From: Chrysochromulina tobinii
Lineage: Eukaryota > Haptophyta > Prymnesiales > Chrysochromulinaceae
NCBI GenBank assembly: GCA_001275005.1
Contig: JWZX01002959.1
Span: forward strand, 1-26,289
Direction of reading: 5' to 3'
DNA: 26,289 bases
Below are positions 1 through 9,644 of the stretch, in pieces. Numbering within the stretch: position 1 is the first letter of the stretch; each line of letters opens with the position of its first letter. Position numbers and translations under genes: made by a program. Under the pieces are notes generated by a model. The model saw only the letters and a list, made by a program, of their open reading frames with translations. It was not told the origin of the DNA and made no database searches.

Positions 1-1
1 C

Positions 2-3000
2 GGCGCGATCGGCGACCTGCTCGGCCTCGACTTCTCGATGGGCCCCGAGCGGCCACCGCCGGCGCCTGGCGGCGGCGGGTTTGGCGGCACCGTCCCGGGT
101 GCCGTCGGCTTCGGCCCGCCCGCCATACAATCCTCGTTCGCCCCCCCGCCACGTGGCTTCGGCTCGGCGCCGTCCGCCATGCAAGCCTCGTTCGGCGGCT
201 CGGCGGACAGCTTCTTCCCGCCCTCGGACGGATTCTTCCCCCCCACGTCGCCCTCGGACCCGTTTGCAACCGGCGGCGGCGGCGGCTTCGGCGATTCGAG
301 CGCCCGTCCACCGTCGAGCGCCGAGATGAGCGCCCGCCCGCCGCCCGTCTCGACGAGCGGCGCTCAACTGGGCGCTCCCAAATCGGGCTCTCGCGTGGGC
401 AGCGGCAGCAGCGCTGCTGCCGCCGGCGGCGCCGACGGCTTCTCGTCGCTCGGAAGCGGGATGGGTTCCAAACCCCTCAGCCCTGGCCAATGGACCTCGG
501 GACCCTCGTCGCCAAAGAGCGGGCCGCCGCCGACACTCCAGCTGCTGATCAAGGCGGAGGTGAAATCGCTCACGCGCGCTTCACAGCTCAAGGCCTTCAC
601 AGCGCGCTTCTGCAAGGAGCTAGGCGCCGCGTTGAGCGTGCCAGCGACGCGGCTCGAAGTGACCGACACGGCGCTGCGTGAGGCCGCAGGCCAGCTGCTG
701 ATCGACTTTGTCATCAGCGACCCCGCCGGCGCCGGAGAGGCGTCGGCAGAGTCGCTTCGGTTCTCGCTCGCGCGCCAAATGGCCGACGGTGCCCTGCGCT
801 TCAACCCGCTGCTCCGTGGCATCGATGGGGTCTACGGCCTCAAGGAGGTGAACGAGAAGGGTGAGGTCCTCGGCACCGTCTCGGCGGCGGCCTCCACGGC
901 CCCATCCTCCAACCCCTCGCCCACCAGCAGCGCGCCCCAGCAGGCCAAGGTGCCCCCGCGCTCCTCCACGGCGGGCACGGCGGGCACGGCGGCTCCCGTC
1001 TCCGGCTGGGTGGGCTTCGGCTCGCACAGCTTCGCGCCGGCGGAGGGGGGGGGCACGAGCGCCGCCGTGGGCACGAGCGGCTTAGGGGAGGCGCCTTCCA
1101 TATTAGGGCAGCCGCCTCCCTTTGCGCCGAGCGCGGGCGCCGTCGTGGGCGCCGGCGCGTCGGGCTTGCCCCCGAAGCCAGCGGCGCCCACGACGGCGCA
1201 GAGCGTGCCCGAGCCGGCGCCCGAGCCGCCGCCCAAGAGCCGGGAGGAGGAGCTGCGCGAGCGGATGGCGGAGTTTCGAGGGCTGTCGACCGAAGAGAAG
1301 CGTGCGCGGATCCGCGAGAAGCTCGCTGCCGAGCAGAAGGCGAAGAAGGACGCGGCCGAGAAGGCGAAGCGGGAGGCGGAGGAGCGGGATCGCGCCGAGC
1401 GCGAGGCAAAGGAGAAGGCGCTCGCTGAGGAGAAGGCGCGCAAGGAGGGCGAGAAGCGCGCGCGTGAGGAGGAGTACCGCGCGTCCGTGCGCGCCAAGAT
1501 CGCCGCGGAGCGTGCGGCAGAGGAGGAGCGCAAGCGGCGCGAGGCGGAGGAGAAGGAGCGTAAGCGGCTGGAGGACGAGGTGGAGACCCTGCTTACAACG
1601 GCGCTCCACCCCGACGACGGCTCGAGGGCGCTGCTTGAGGAGGGCTTGGCGATGGCCGAGGCGAGCGGCGTGAAGCATGAGCTCGTGGGCAAGGCACGCG
1701 CGCGACTGCGGGCAATCGAGGAGGAGGAGAACCGCCTCCAGGCGGAGCACGCGCGCGCGACCGCCGCGCTCGAGGCCGCGTGCCGCATGGAGGACGTCTC
1801 GCTTCTGCGCGGGAGCCTCGCGGCGGCGCGAAAGGCGGTGCTCCCTGTGAACGAGGCGCTCTGTGAACGCGCGGAGGCGCTGCTGATGGAGCTCGAGGAG
1901 CTCGCGCGGCTGCGGGCGGAGGCGGAGGCCCAGGCTCGTGCAGAGGAAGAGGCGAGGGTGCAGCGCAGGGCGACAGCCGCCGAGAGGCTGCGTGTGCTCA
2001 CCGACGCGGCCGACGACGAGGCGGCGCTCGCGGAGGCGCTCGAGGAGGCGGAAGCGGCCGGTGTCGACGGGCATGCCGTCTGGATGGCCTCGCAGGCGCT
2101 TGGCAAGCTCGAGGAGGCGCGGCTGAGGCGCGAGGAGGAGATCAACGAGGCCAAGATGGCCCTCGAGGCGGCGCTCGAGGTGGGCGATCCCGACGCGATC
2201 GTCGTAGCCATCGAGGTGGCCAAGGGATCGGGAGTGGGCGGCGAGGTGCTGGCGGAGGCGCACCGGCATCTCGAGCGGCTTAGAGAGGAGGAGCGCGAGC
2301 TGAGGGAGGAGGAGGCGCGCGAAAGGCTGCGGCTCGCTCTCGAGGAGGTTGAGGACGAGGAGGACGAGGCGCCCATCCACGCGGCCATTGCACAAATGCG
2401 AGAGGTGGGGCTCGGGGAGGAGCCCGCTGTGGCCGAGGCGGAGGCGCGTGCAGCCGAGCTCAAGGCCGCGCGCGAGGCACGTGAGGAGGAGCGCCGCCTC
2501 GCTGCGGGCGAGTTGCAGACCCTCGTCGTCTCCAAGCTCACGGAACTCGAGCCATTGCAAGCGGCGTTGCGGCGCGCCCGGGTGGCGGGCGTGGACGCGG
2601 CGTCGGTGACGCCAGCCTTTGAGCGGCTCTTCGACATGCTGAGTGAGCTGGAGCCGCTTCGGGAGGCCGTGCAACAGGCGGAGACGGCGGGCGTGGGCAA
2701 GGGGGTGCTCGGGCCGGCGCTCGAGCGGCTGTTCGAGCTGGAGGAGAAGGAGGCGCTGCGGCTCGAGCTGGAGGAGAAGGCGCGGGCGGAGGAGGAGGAG
2801 CGCCTTCGACTCCTTGAGGAGGCGAGGGTGCGGGCGGAAGAGGAGGAGCGCATGAGGCAGGAGGCCGAGGAGCGCGCTCGGTTTGAGGAGGCGGAGCGCC
2901 AGAGGCTCGCGGCGGAAGAGGAGGCGGAGAGGTTACGTATCGAGGAGGAGGAGCGGCAACGTATCCTTGACGAGGAGCGTATGGAACGGGAGGAGGCGGC

Positions 3001-3980
3001 CCGTCTGGAACGGGAGGAGGCGGAGGCGGCGCTCCGGGCGGAGGAGGAGGCTGTGCGCCTCCAGGCCGAGATGGAGGAGGAGGCGGCGCGCATTGAGGCG
3101 GAGGAGGCCGAGCGAGAGCGCATTGAGGCGGAGGAGCGTCAGCGCATTGAGGCAGAAGAGCGCGAGCGTGCGCTCCGGGCGGAGGAGGAGGCGGCGCGCC
3201 TCCAGGCCGAGATGGAGGAGGAGGCGGCGCGCATGGAGGCAGAGGAGGAGGCCGAGCGAGAGCGGATCGAGGCGGAGGAGCGCCAGCGCATCGCAGCGGA
3301 GGAGCGCCAGCGCATCGCAGCGGAGGAGCGCGCGGCCAAAAAGGCGGCGGAGCGGGTAGCGGCAGCGGCGGCGGCGGCGGCAGAGCGGGCCGCGGCGGCA
3401 GCGGCGGCGGAGCGGGCCGCGGTGGAGCGGGCCGCGGCGAAGGCGGAATGGCGCCTGCGTGAGCATGAGGCGCGGCAGCGCGAGGCGCGCGAGGACCAGA
3501 TGGAGGGCCAGATGGGTGGTATAGATGATGAGGGCGCGGGGAGCGACGAGGACGTGCCGCCGCCATCGGAGCCGCCCGATTCAGATGCTGAGGACGCGGA
3601 GAGTGGCGACGAGTTCCCGTCGGCAGCGGCTGCACCCGAGCCACCAACGTACGTGGGCAGCGATGACGACGATAACGATGACGAGCCCGCGCTAGCGACG
3701 GTGGAGGAGGCGAGGACGACGGTCGGGCTCGAAGTGACGCTGCGCCGAGACTCGAAAGGTCGTTTCATGATCACACTTGACGGGGACGAGGGCGGCATCT
3801 TCGTCAAAAAGGTGGGCGCGGCCGATGTGGACGACGGTCGGGCCGAGCTGCAGCCCCACGACTACCTTCAGGCGGTCGATGGTCATCCAGCGAGCTCACT
3901 CGACATCGAAGCTGCGCGGGAGCTCTTCAAGTGCGCGGGAGACGAGCTCGTTCTGGTCGTTGAGCGGCCGGCCGGCCCAC

Positions 3981-4026
<46 letters not shown>

Positions 4027-5677
4027 GGCGACCAATGGCCATGCAGCACCGACACCCACCACCGTCGCCGCAAGCTCGGCCTCGGCGCTCCCGGCGTCAC
4101 AACGGCCGACGACCGCGCGCCCCTCTGTGCCCAAGCCTTCAGTCGCCAAGCCCACAGTCGCCAAGTCGGCCGCAGCGGCCACCTCAAGTGCGGAGGCCGC
4201 GGCCGCGGTGGCGCCGACGGCGGATCGTAGCGCTGTCGTGGGCGCCGCCAGCGCTCCCGCGGATGGTACGCCCGCGCCTTCACCGTTCGCCTCGTTCGCG
4301 ACGCCCTTCGAGGCGCCTGCGTTTGCAGCCCCCTTTGACGGCACTTCGGCCTTTGGCTCCGTCGCTTTCGAAGTCGTTTCGCCGGACGCGTTTGGACCGA
4401 GCACTCCGTTTGGCGCAAGTTTTGGCGATGCGGCGCCCGATGCGGCGCCCGCACCAGCCTCGGCGGTGGCGGCCGCGGCGCCGGCCGCGGTGCCGTCCGC
4501 GACAAAACCGGGCGCTGTCGTGGGCGCGAGTGCGTCGGAGGCGACGCAGCGGCGTGCCGAGGAGGCCTTCGAGGCGATGCGAGTGCAGTGTGAGTCGTCC
4601 CAATCGGCGCAACGCGAGCTACTCACCTGTTGTGCCGTCTACCGGTCCGAGCTGTCCGGCTTCGAGGCGGATGGGCTGGCAGCGATGGAAGCGGCGGCGG
4701 CCAGCGAGGCGGCGGCGGCGCGGGCGGCGGCGGCGAAGGCGGCGGAGGCGCGGGTGGCAGAGCTCGAGCATCGGCTGACGGAGTGTACTCGGCGGGCGGC
4801 GGCGGGCATGGCGGCGCTGGTGTCGACCGTGGCCGAGATCGAGGCCGAGATTGAGGAGATGGCTGAGGGGAGCAAGCCGGACGAGAAGGCTCCTGTCTTT
4901 TCCATGGCGGAGCTCGAAGCGATGCGTGAGGACGTCTTTGGTCAGGACATTCCTGTGTTCCACGAGATGCGCTTCTGGTCCAGGGAGGCGATCTCAACGT
5001 ACTTCCGCTCGGGCGGGGAGACGAAGTCGGAGGGAGCGGCGGCGGCGGCGGGCGCGCTGTCGGCGGAGCTCGCACGCGCGGTCCATGCGGAGAAGCAGGC
5101 GCGCGAGGAGGCGGCGGCGGCGCAGGACGCGGCGGCGCATGCGCGCGAGACGGCCGCCGCGGCCGAGGAATATGCTGCCGGGGCCGAGGCCGAGGCCGAA
5201 GCGCTACGGGCCAAAGTAGACGATCTGGAAGCGGAGCTTGAGGAGGCGCGTGCGGCCACTGAGACGGCCAAGGCGGCGGCCGCCGCTGCCGAGGCCGCCG
5301 CCGCCGCCGCTGAGGGCGCCGCTGCCGAAGCGGCCTCGAAGCTCGTCAACACGATGCTGCACGAGCAGATCTCTCAGATCGAGCAGCTTGAGAGTGACGC
5401 CCAGGGGCGCGAGGAGCTGATCGAAGAGCTCCGTCGTGAGCTCGATCAATCTCGGAGTGAATCTCGGAGTGCGCCACCGCGGGAGCTCAGCGCTGAACAG
5501 ATGGAGACTGCCATCGAGTCGGCGCGGGCTGCAGTGGAGGAGGCGTCGGCGGCGCGGGTGGCGGAGCTCGAGCAGCGGCTGGCCGAGGCCGAGGCCGAGA
5601 TGGTCCACATGCGCAACGAGAACGCGCGGCTCGCCGAGCACTTGGAGACTGCCATTGAGGCCGCGCGAGCGACCTGA
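2..5677 (+). CDS. Giant coiled-coil PDZ protein with endocytic-type motifs (5' partial)
   Basis: The frame is open from base 2, so the true start lies outside the window; an internal ATG is at 38. About 1,891 residues are visible. In order: a clathrin-box-like motif (DLLGLDF, residues 5-11), a Gly/Pro/Phe-rich stretch with FG and DPF motifs, an unrecognised folded segment (about 176-283, starting TLQLLIKAEV), and a Glu/Arg/Ala coiled coil (about 415-1165). An acidic linker follows, then a PDZ-like domain (about 1239-1322, with GIFVKKV and HDYLQAVDGH), a poly-Ala run, a second FG-rich region (about 1425-1480) and two more Ala/Glu coiled coils to the end. Clathrin-box plus DPF motifs suggest an adaptor or scaffold in vesicle traffic, but no ENTH, EH or adaptin domain is visible here. 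The role is inference. The long antisense frames are codon-bias shadows. Confidence 0.85.
1137..1199. repeat. Inverted pair of a 16-nt palindromic element
   Basis: GCGCCGTCGTGGGCGC lies at 1137-1152 and its exact reverse complement at 1184-1199, inside the first gene. Each copy is itself an imperfect palindrome: stem GCGCC/GGCGC around a 6-nt loop. Near-identical copies (one change) lie at 4230-4245 and 4512-4527, and a loop variant at 5825-5840. GTCTTG-loop copies lie at 25499-25657. The forward copies encode GAVVGA and the reverse copy encodes APTTA. Confidence 0.7.
3980..4027 (+). repeat. GCC trinucleotide run (poly-Ala)
   Basis: A nearly pure GCC microsatellite just after the PDZ domain encodes a run of about 16 to 18 alanines. 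It is in frame and probably length-variable. Confidence 0.9.
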
Positions 5678-6073
5678 CGCGCTTGGCGTCTACGTATCTT
5701 TTGTAGGAGAGGCATGTGGGGTCGACGGGTTACAGCTGTTTTGTGTAACGACGCGGCGCGAGACCAGACCCTCGGCTGCCCTGGGATACATTCTCTGCCG
5801 ATCTGGGAGATCTGTGCACTGTGGGCGCCATGGTGGGCGCGCTGTTTATCTGCAACTGGTGTATTATACAATAATCAGTTGTATTATGATGCACTACTGA
5901 AGCACGACCACGAGTCAACACGAGCGGGAGTAGATTGGGAGGGACGAGGCTAGCTCTCTATTCGCCTCTTTCATGATACGTGACTTTGGACACGTCTATT
6001 GCGTCCAACGTACCGTTGCGACGTGGATTTGCAAAGTTGAGAATTAAAATCTCGGCCGTAAATGTGTGGTGTA
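5678..6073. other. Intergenic region, AT-richer than neighbours
   Basis: No convincing gene. It holds one variant of the 16-nt palindrome (5825-5840) and AT-rich patches near 5860-5890 and 6040-6060, which probably include the 3' end signals of the upstream gene. I see no tRNA and no clear AATAAA on the plus strand. Confidence 0.5.
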
Positions 6074-6215
6074 AACTCACGTACTTGTGTATACACTCAC
6101 GGTCGCGATACTCTATCTCACGTCTTTCGGAGTACCGGTAAGAGACCCGACTCCCCCCGGTGTCTTTTTACCGGAAGAGACCTGTCGAACGCGTCATCCT
6201 GAGCTTGGGACGCTC
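6074..6215 (+). promoter_or_regulatory. Duplicated upstream element, copy 1 (before SUMO-PARP gene)
   Basis: A 41-nt block (6074-6114, core TACTTGTGTATAC) matches 8190-8230 at 38 of 41 positions. A second block, TGAGCTTGGGACGCTC at 6200-6215, is identical to 8259-8274. Block order is the same at both loci but spacing differs (86 versus 29 nt). Between the blocks a 15-17 nt direct repeat (TACCGG...AAGAGACC) occurs near 6132 and 6169. Each element sits just upstream of a start codon (ATG at 6235 here). A promoter or 5' UTR control role is inferred from position and conservation. Confidence 0.6.
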
Positions 6216-6234
6216 CTTTCCCGCTTTTCTTGGC

Positions 6235-8017
6235 ATGTCCGTGAGTCTCCCAGAGCTCATTCGCGCCATCCGCGGCCAAATCCCGAACGAGAAGTGTGAC
6301 CTGCTCGAAGACCTCGACCGGAAGCTGCAGAAACGTGAGCTCCGGCTCAACAGGCAGGAATTTTTGCACCGCTTCAAGGATATTATTGGCGTCGATGCCC
6401 CAGCATTGAAAATGGCTCTGAAGCAGCTTGCCGTCGATCGCCGCGCGCCCGATCCGCAGCCGTCATCGCTCGGCAGCGGATCCGCAGGTGTGCCTCAACA
6501 GCCGAGCACCAGTTCCGGCGCCGCTGCCGTCGCCACAGCCAACGGCGCGGCCCGTGCCAAGACCCCGCCAGCCCCGCTCGGCGCCGGCCCTTCGGCAGCG
6601 ATGGGCGGTGTCAAGCGCCCGCGCCCCGCCGAGAGCAGCGGCGAGGGGACCATGCAGCTCAAGGTCGTCTCGCAAGACTGCACTGAAGGTGTGCTGCTCC
6701 CGCTCAGTGGCGTCCTTCCTCGCTGAGCGCGGGTGACCGCCAGTGATCTCGCCATCTTGTGTAGCCATGGCACGCACGCGCCTCACTGATCTCACGCTTG
6801 AGTGTCACTCGCGCGCTCTCACCACAGTCTTCTTCAAGTGCAAGCCCGACACGAAGCTTGGGAAGCTGATGCGCGCGTTTTGCCAGCGGCAAGGCGTGGC
6901 CATGGAGTCTGTCCGCTTCCTCTTCGACGGCAACCGCATCCGTGAGAACCAGACGCCAAACGAGGAAGGAATGGAGGATGGTGACAGCATCGATGTGGTC
7001 TTTGCGATTAACTTCACTCAGCGAGCGCAAGGAGAGTCGCAACCAGGCCCAGCGCACGTGTGGATGTGGGAGGATGGTGCTGTTGGCAGCGGGGCGTGGC
7101 AGCTCTTTGACACCGCCTCGGAGGAGACGTTCCGAAACCACGAGGAGGCGGGTGTCCTTCACTTCCGAATCGAAATCCGTGGTCAGGCGTACGACGTGGA
7201 CCTGAGCCAATGCACGCAGCAGAATGTGCGAACAGGCTTCGTGCGCAACCTCAAAAGACATGCGCTGACTGATGTGGACAAGGACCTGCCGAGCCTGAGT
7301 CAGTTTCCAGGCAGCTATAGGCTTGCACCGCCATACTGGGCAGCACATCTCCCCGCAGGCCAGCTTCCTGGGGCAGCTTCCACACAGGGTATAGGCCACG
7401 CTCCATATAAGCTGGGTGAGATCCTCTCGACGCCAAATGGGGGGATGTTCACGCCCAAACCAGTGCACATCGAGCGGCACGTGGCGCTGTGCGACTTCGT
7501 TCGAAGCATGATGCCTCCGCAGCTGCGTTCGCGCCTGCTCACAGTCTCGCACATCCGCAGCGAGGCTCGCTTCAACCTATACCAGGCAGCTCGCGACGCG
7601 CTGATCTCACGCATTGGGGGAGCGCAGCTCAACGAGACCTGGCTCTGGCACGGCACTTCGCGCAACACGCTGGAGTCTATCATGGCCAACGGCTTCGATC
7701 GCAACATGAACGAGCGGGGACAGTATGGCGTTGGATCCTACTTTTCAAATCAACTGGAATACTCTCTTCGTGAGGAGTACGCGAAGCCCGACGACGAAGG
7801 ATCGCAATGGGTACTGCTCGTGCGTGTCCTCGTGGGTCAGTCATGCGTTGGCAAGAAGGGCATGAGACAGCCTGACAAGAAGCCGGGCGGAGGTGCGGTA
7901 CTCTATGAGAGCATGGTCGATTCGTTGCAGAAGCCGAGCATCTTCGTTCTCTCAACTGGCAGCGACAACCACGCATACCCAGAGTTTGTGCTGCGGCTAA
8001 GGCTGCCCCAAAGGTAG
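6235..8017 (+). CDS. RST-SUMO-like-WWE-PARP protein (probable mono-ADP-ribosyltransferase), one intron
   Basis: Two open frames join cleanly across an intron at 6689-6827 to give 547 residues. Domains in order: an RST-like helical domain (about 1-66, with NRQEFLHRFKDIIGVDAPAL); a Pro/Ala/Ser linker; a SUMO-like beta-grasp (about 140-213; the join reads SQDCTEVFFKCKP, then SVRFLFDGNRI and MEDGDSIDVV); a WWE domain (about 228-298); and a PARP catalytic domain to the end. The PARP motif residues are His426 (WHGTS), Tyr456 (GSYFS) and Ile523 (PSIFVLS) where polymerases have Glu, so a mono-ADP-ribosyltransferase is predicted. The SUMO-like domain has no Gly-Gly end and runs on into WWE, so it is a built-in interaction module and not a conjugated modifier. 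Plant SRO/RCD1 proteins carry WWE-PARP-RST; here RST is N-terminal and a SUMO-like domain is added. The ATG at 6235 was chosen because it immediately precedes the RST domain. Confidence 0.9.
6689..6827 (+). other. Spliceosomal intron (139 nt, phase 1) in the SUMO-PARP gene
   Basis: The 5' site is GAAG|GTGTGC and the 3' site CACCACAG|TCTTC. An unspliced read stops at 6724-6726. Splicing restores an uninterrupted SUMO-like beta1-beta2 hairpin, which is independent homology support. CTGAT near 6785 is a candidate branch site. Confidence 0.88.
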
Positions 8018-8189
8018 TTCAGTACGGACGACGGTGTACGGACTACGACGCAGTCGGTGCCCCCTGCTGCAGACGCCAGAGAGGCACCGCGAGGCCCTCA
8101 ACCATGAGGCCCACATGCTCTAAGTTTGCATTGGGAATTTATAAATCATCAATGCCTCATGTACCGTAATTTTTGTGGAGACTGGAGTC
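8018..8189. other. Intergenic region between SUMO-PARP and Ubl-protease genes
   Basis: No gene is seen. An AT-rich patch (TTTATAAATC near 8138) could be part of a promoter or of the 3' end of the PARP gene. The duplicated element begins right after it. Confidence 0.5.
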
Positions 8190-8274
8190 AACTCACATAC
8201 TTGTGTATACTCTCACGGTCGCTATACTCTCGTTGCTTGTTTCGCAACTCGTCGTCCGTGAGCTTGGGACGCTC
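8190..8274 (+). promoter_or_regulatory. Duplicated upstream element, copy 2 (before Ubl-Ulp gene)
   Basis: Positions 8190-8230 match 6074-6114 at 38 of 41 positions, and 8259-8274 is identical to 6200-6215. The ATG of the next gene follows 88 nt later. The coding starts of the two genes are not alike, so only upstream sequence is shared. Confidence 0.6.
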
Positions 8275-8361
8275 GCTTTTTTCTCCCTGAGTTCCCAAAT
8301 TTGGAAAATCGGACCTCGAGTGCGAAACGTCTACTGAAGGGGGCGGCGTGCGGCGCTCTCA

Positions 8362-9598
8362 ATGCACATCTTCGTGAACGTTTTGGGATCACAGGACGTG
8401 TGCGCCAGGACGTTCACGCTCGACGTGGAAAGCCACAGCCTGGTCGATGATTTGCGCGTCAAGATTCAGGCGAAGGAGGGCATCCCAACCGGCCTGCAGC
8501 GGCTCCTTTTTGCCGGCAAGCAGCTCGTAGACGGCCGCACCCTCTTGGACTACAACATCCAGGCGGAAGCAATGCTGCATCTGAAAATCCTCATGGTTGG
8601 CTCAAGTGTCAATGATCCTCCGCCGACTGTCGACGTGCACGTCCTGTCCGGCAGCACACGCCTTGCACCCGTGACCATTACAACTTCTGCAGGCGTCACA
8701 TACAGGACCTTAATTGCAGACGTCGCGAGCGCGATTGGCTGCGAACGTGCAGACATCGAGCGGATCACCGTCTCACAGCCCCATGGATTGCTGGTCCTCG
8801 ACACCGATGATAAGGTCAGCCAGCACCTTGCCGCGTCGGCGGCCATCACAGCGCGGTTGAAAGATGGCGCCTGCGGTGTAGTCAGAACCCGCACGCGCGA
8901 GGAGCGTGACGCGGCGGGTTTCGCCAACGCCATCGATCTGGAAGACGGCGACGATGACCCGGACGCGATCCCAAAATCATTCAAGAGCATGAAGAAGTGT
9001 GCTCGCTCTCGCACACGTTTGAACCTCGAGTGCGCCTCGACCGATCGCACCCTCCGCCGCCACCTCGTGTGCGCAGGAAAGAGCCATTTGACGGCCGCAA
9101 CGCCGGATCTGCGCATGCTGCCATCGATGAGGAGGACGATGATAGGCAAGTACGAGCGAGAGCAGCTGAAGAACGAAAGCAGAGCCCGAAAGATATCGTG
9201 GGTGGGCCCATGCGCGGCGGCTCGAGCTATGGGGCGCAGCGCGAGGCCAGCGGCGGGCGCGTGACTGACCTCGAGGCGGATCGGCGAGCCATCTACAGCA
9301 GCGCGGTGCATCCGCAGGCCGGGGCGCCTGGTGGCGCGAGCGGCGCGAGTGGCCAAGGGCGCAAGCGTTCTACCGACGAGGCAGCGCATGGAGTGACGCA
9401 TGACGCATCTTCGACGCATCTGCAGCCAATCCGACCCTTCCAGAGTCGTACTGATGCCTCCCAGAGCCATGCCGCGGTGGGCGGCAGCGTCAAGCGTCCT
9501 AAGCCGCAGTCACAGCCGCCGCCGAGGAGTGGAGGCGCCGACGATGACGAACCCGGGCGTCGATCGCCCGCACCTGCACCTGCACCTGCGCCCGCACC

Positions 9599-9644
<46 letters not shown>

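Noticed and set aside
832-3123. Long minus-strand open frame (763 codons, Ser/Arg-rich)
   Set aside because: It is the antisense of a Glu/Ala/Leu-rich coiled coil in GC-rich code, which rarely gives stops on the other strand. No domain is visible and it has no start context of its own.
6160-8017. Two separate genes, or a frameshift, at 6726/6743
   Set aside because: A GT-AG intron at 6689-6827 joins the frames and rebuilds an intact SUMO-like hairpin across the junction. A frameshift would not give such a clean result.
8362-8590. A conjugatable ubiquitin or polyubiquitin gene
   Set aside because: The domain lacks the terminal Arg-Gly-Gly and continues directly into other sequence, so it cannot be processed and conjugated.
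8362-9264. A free-standing ubiquitin-like gene ending at 9264
   Set aside because: After about 8996 this frame turns into Arg-rich non-domain sequence, while the overlapping frame becomes the start of the protease. An 80-nt intron with good sites explains both.
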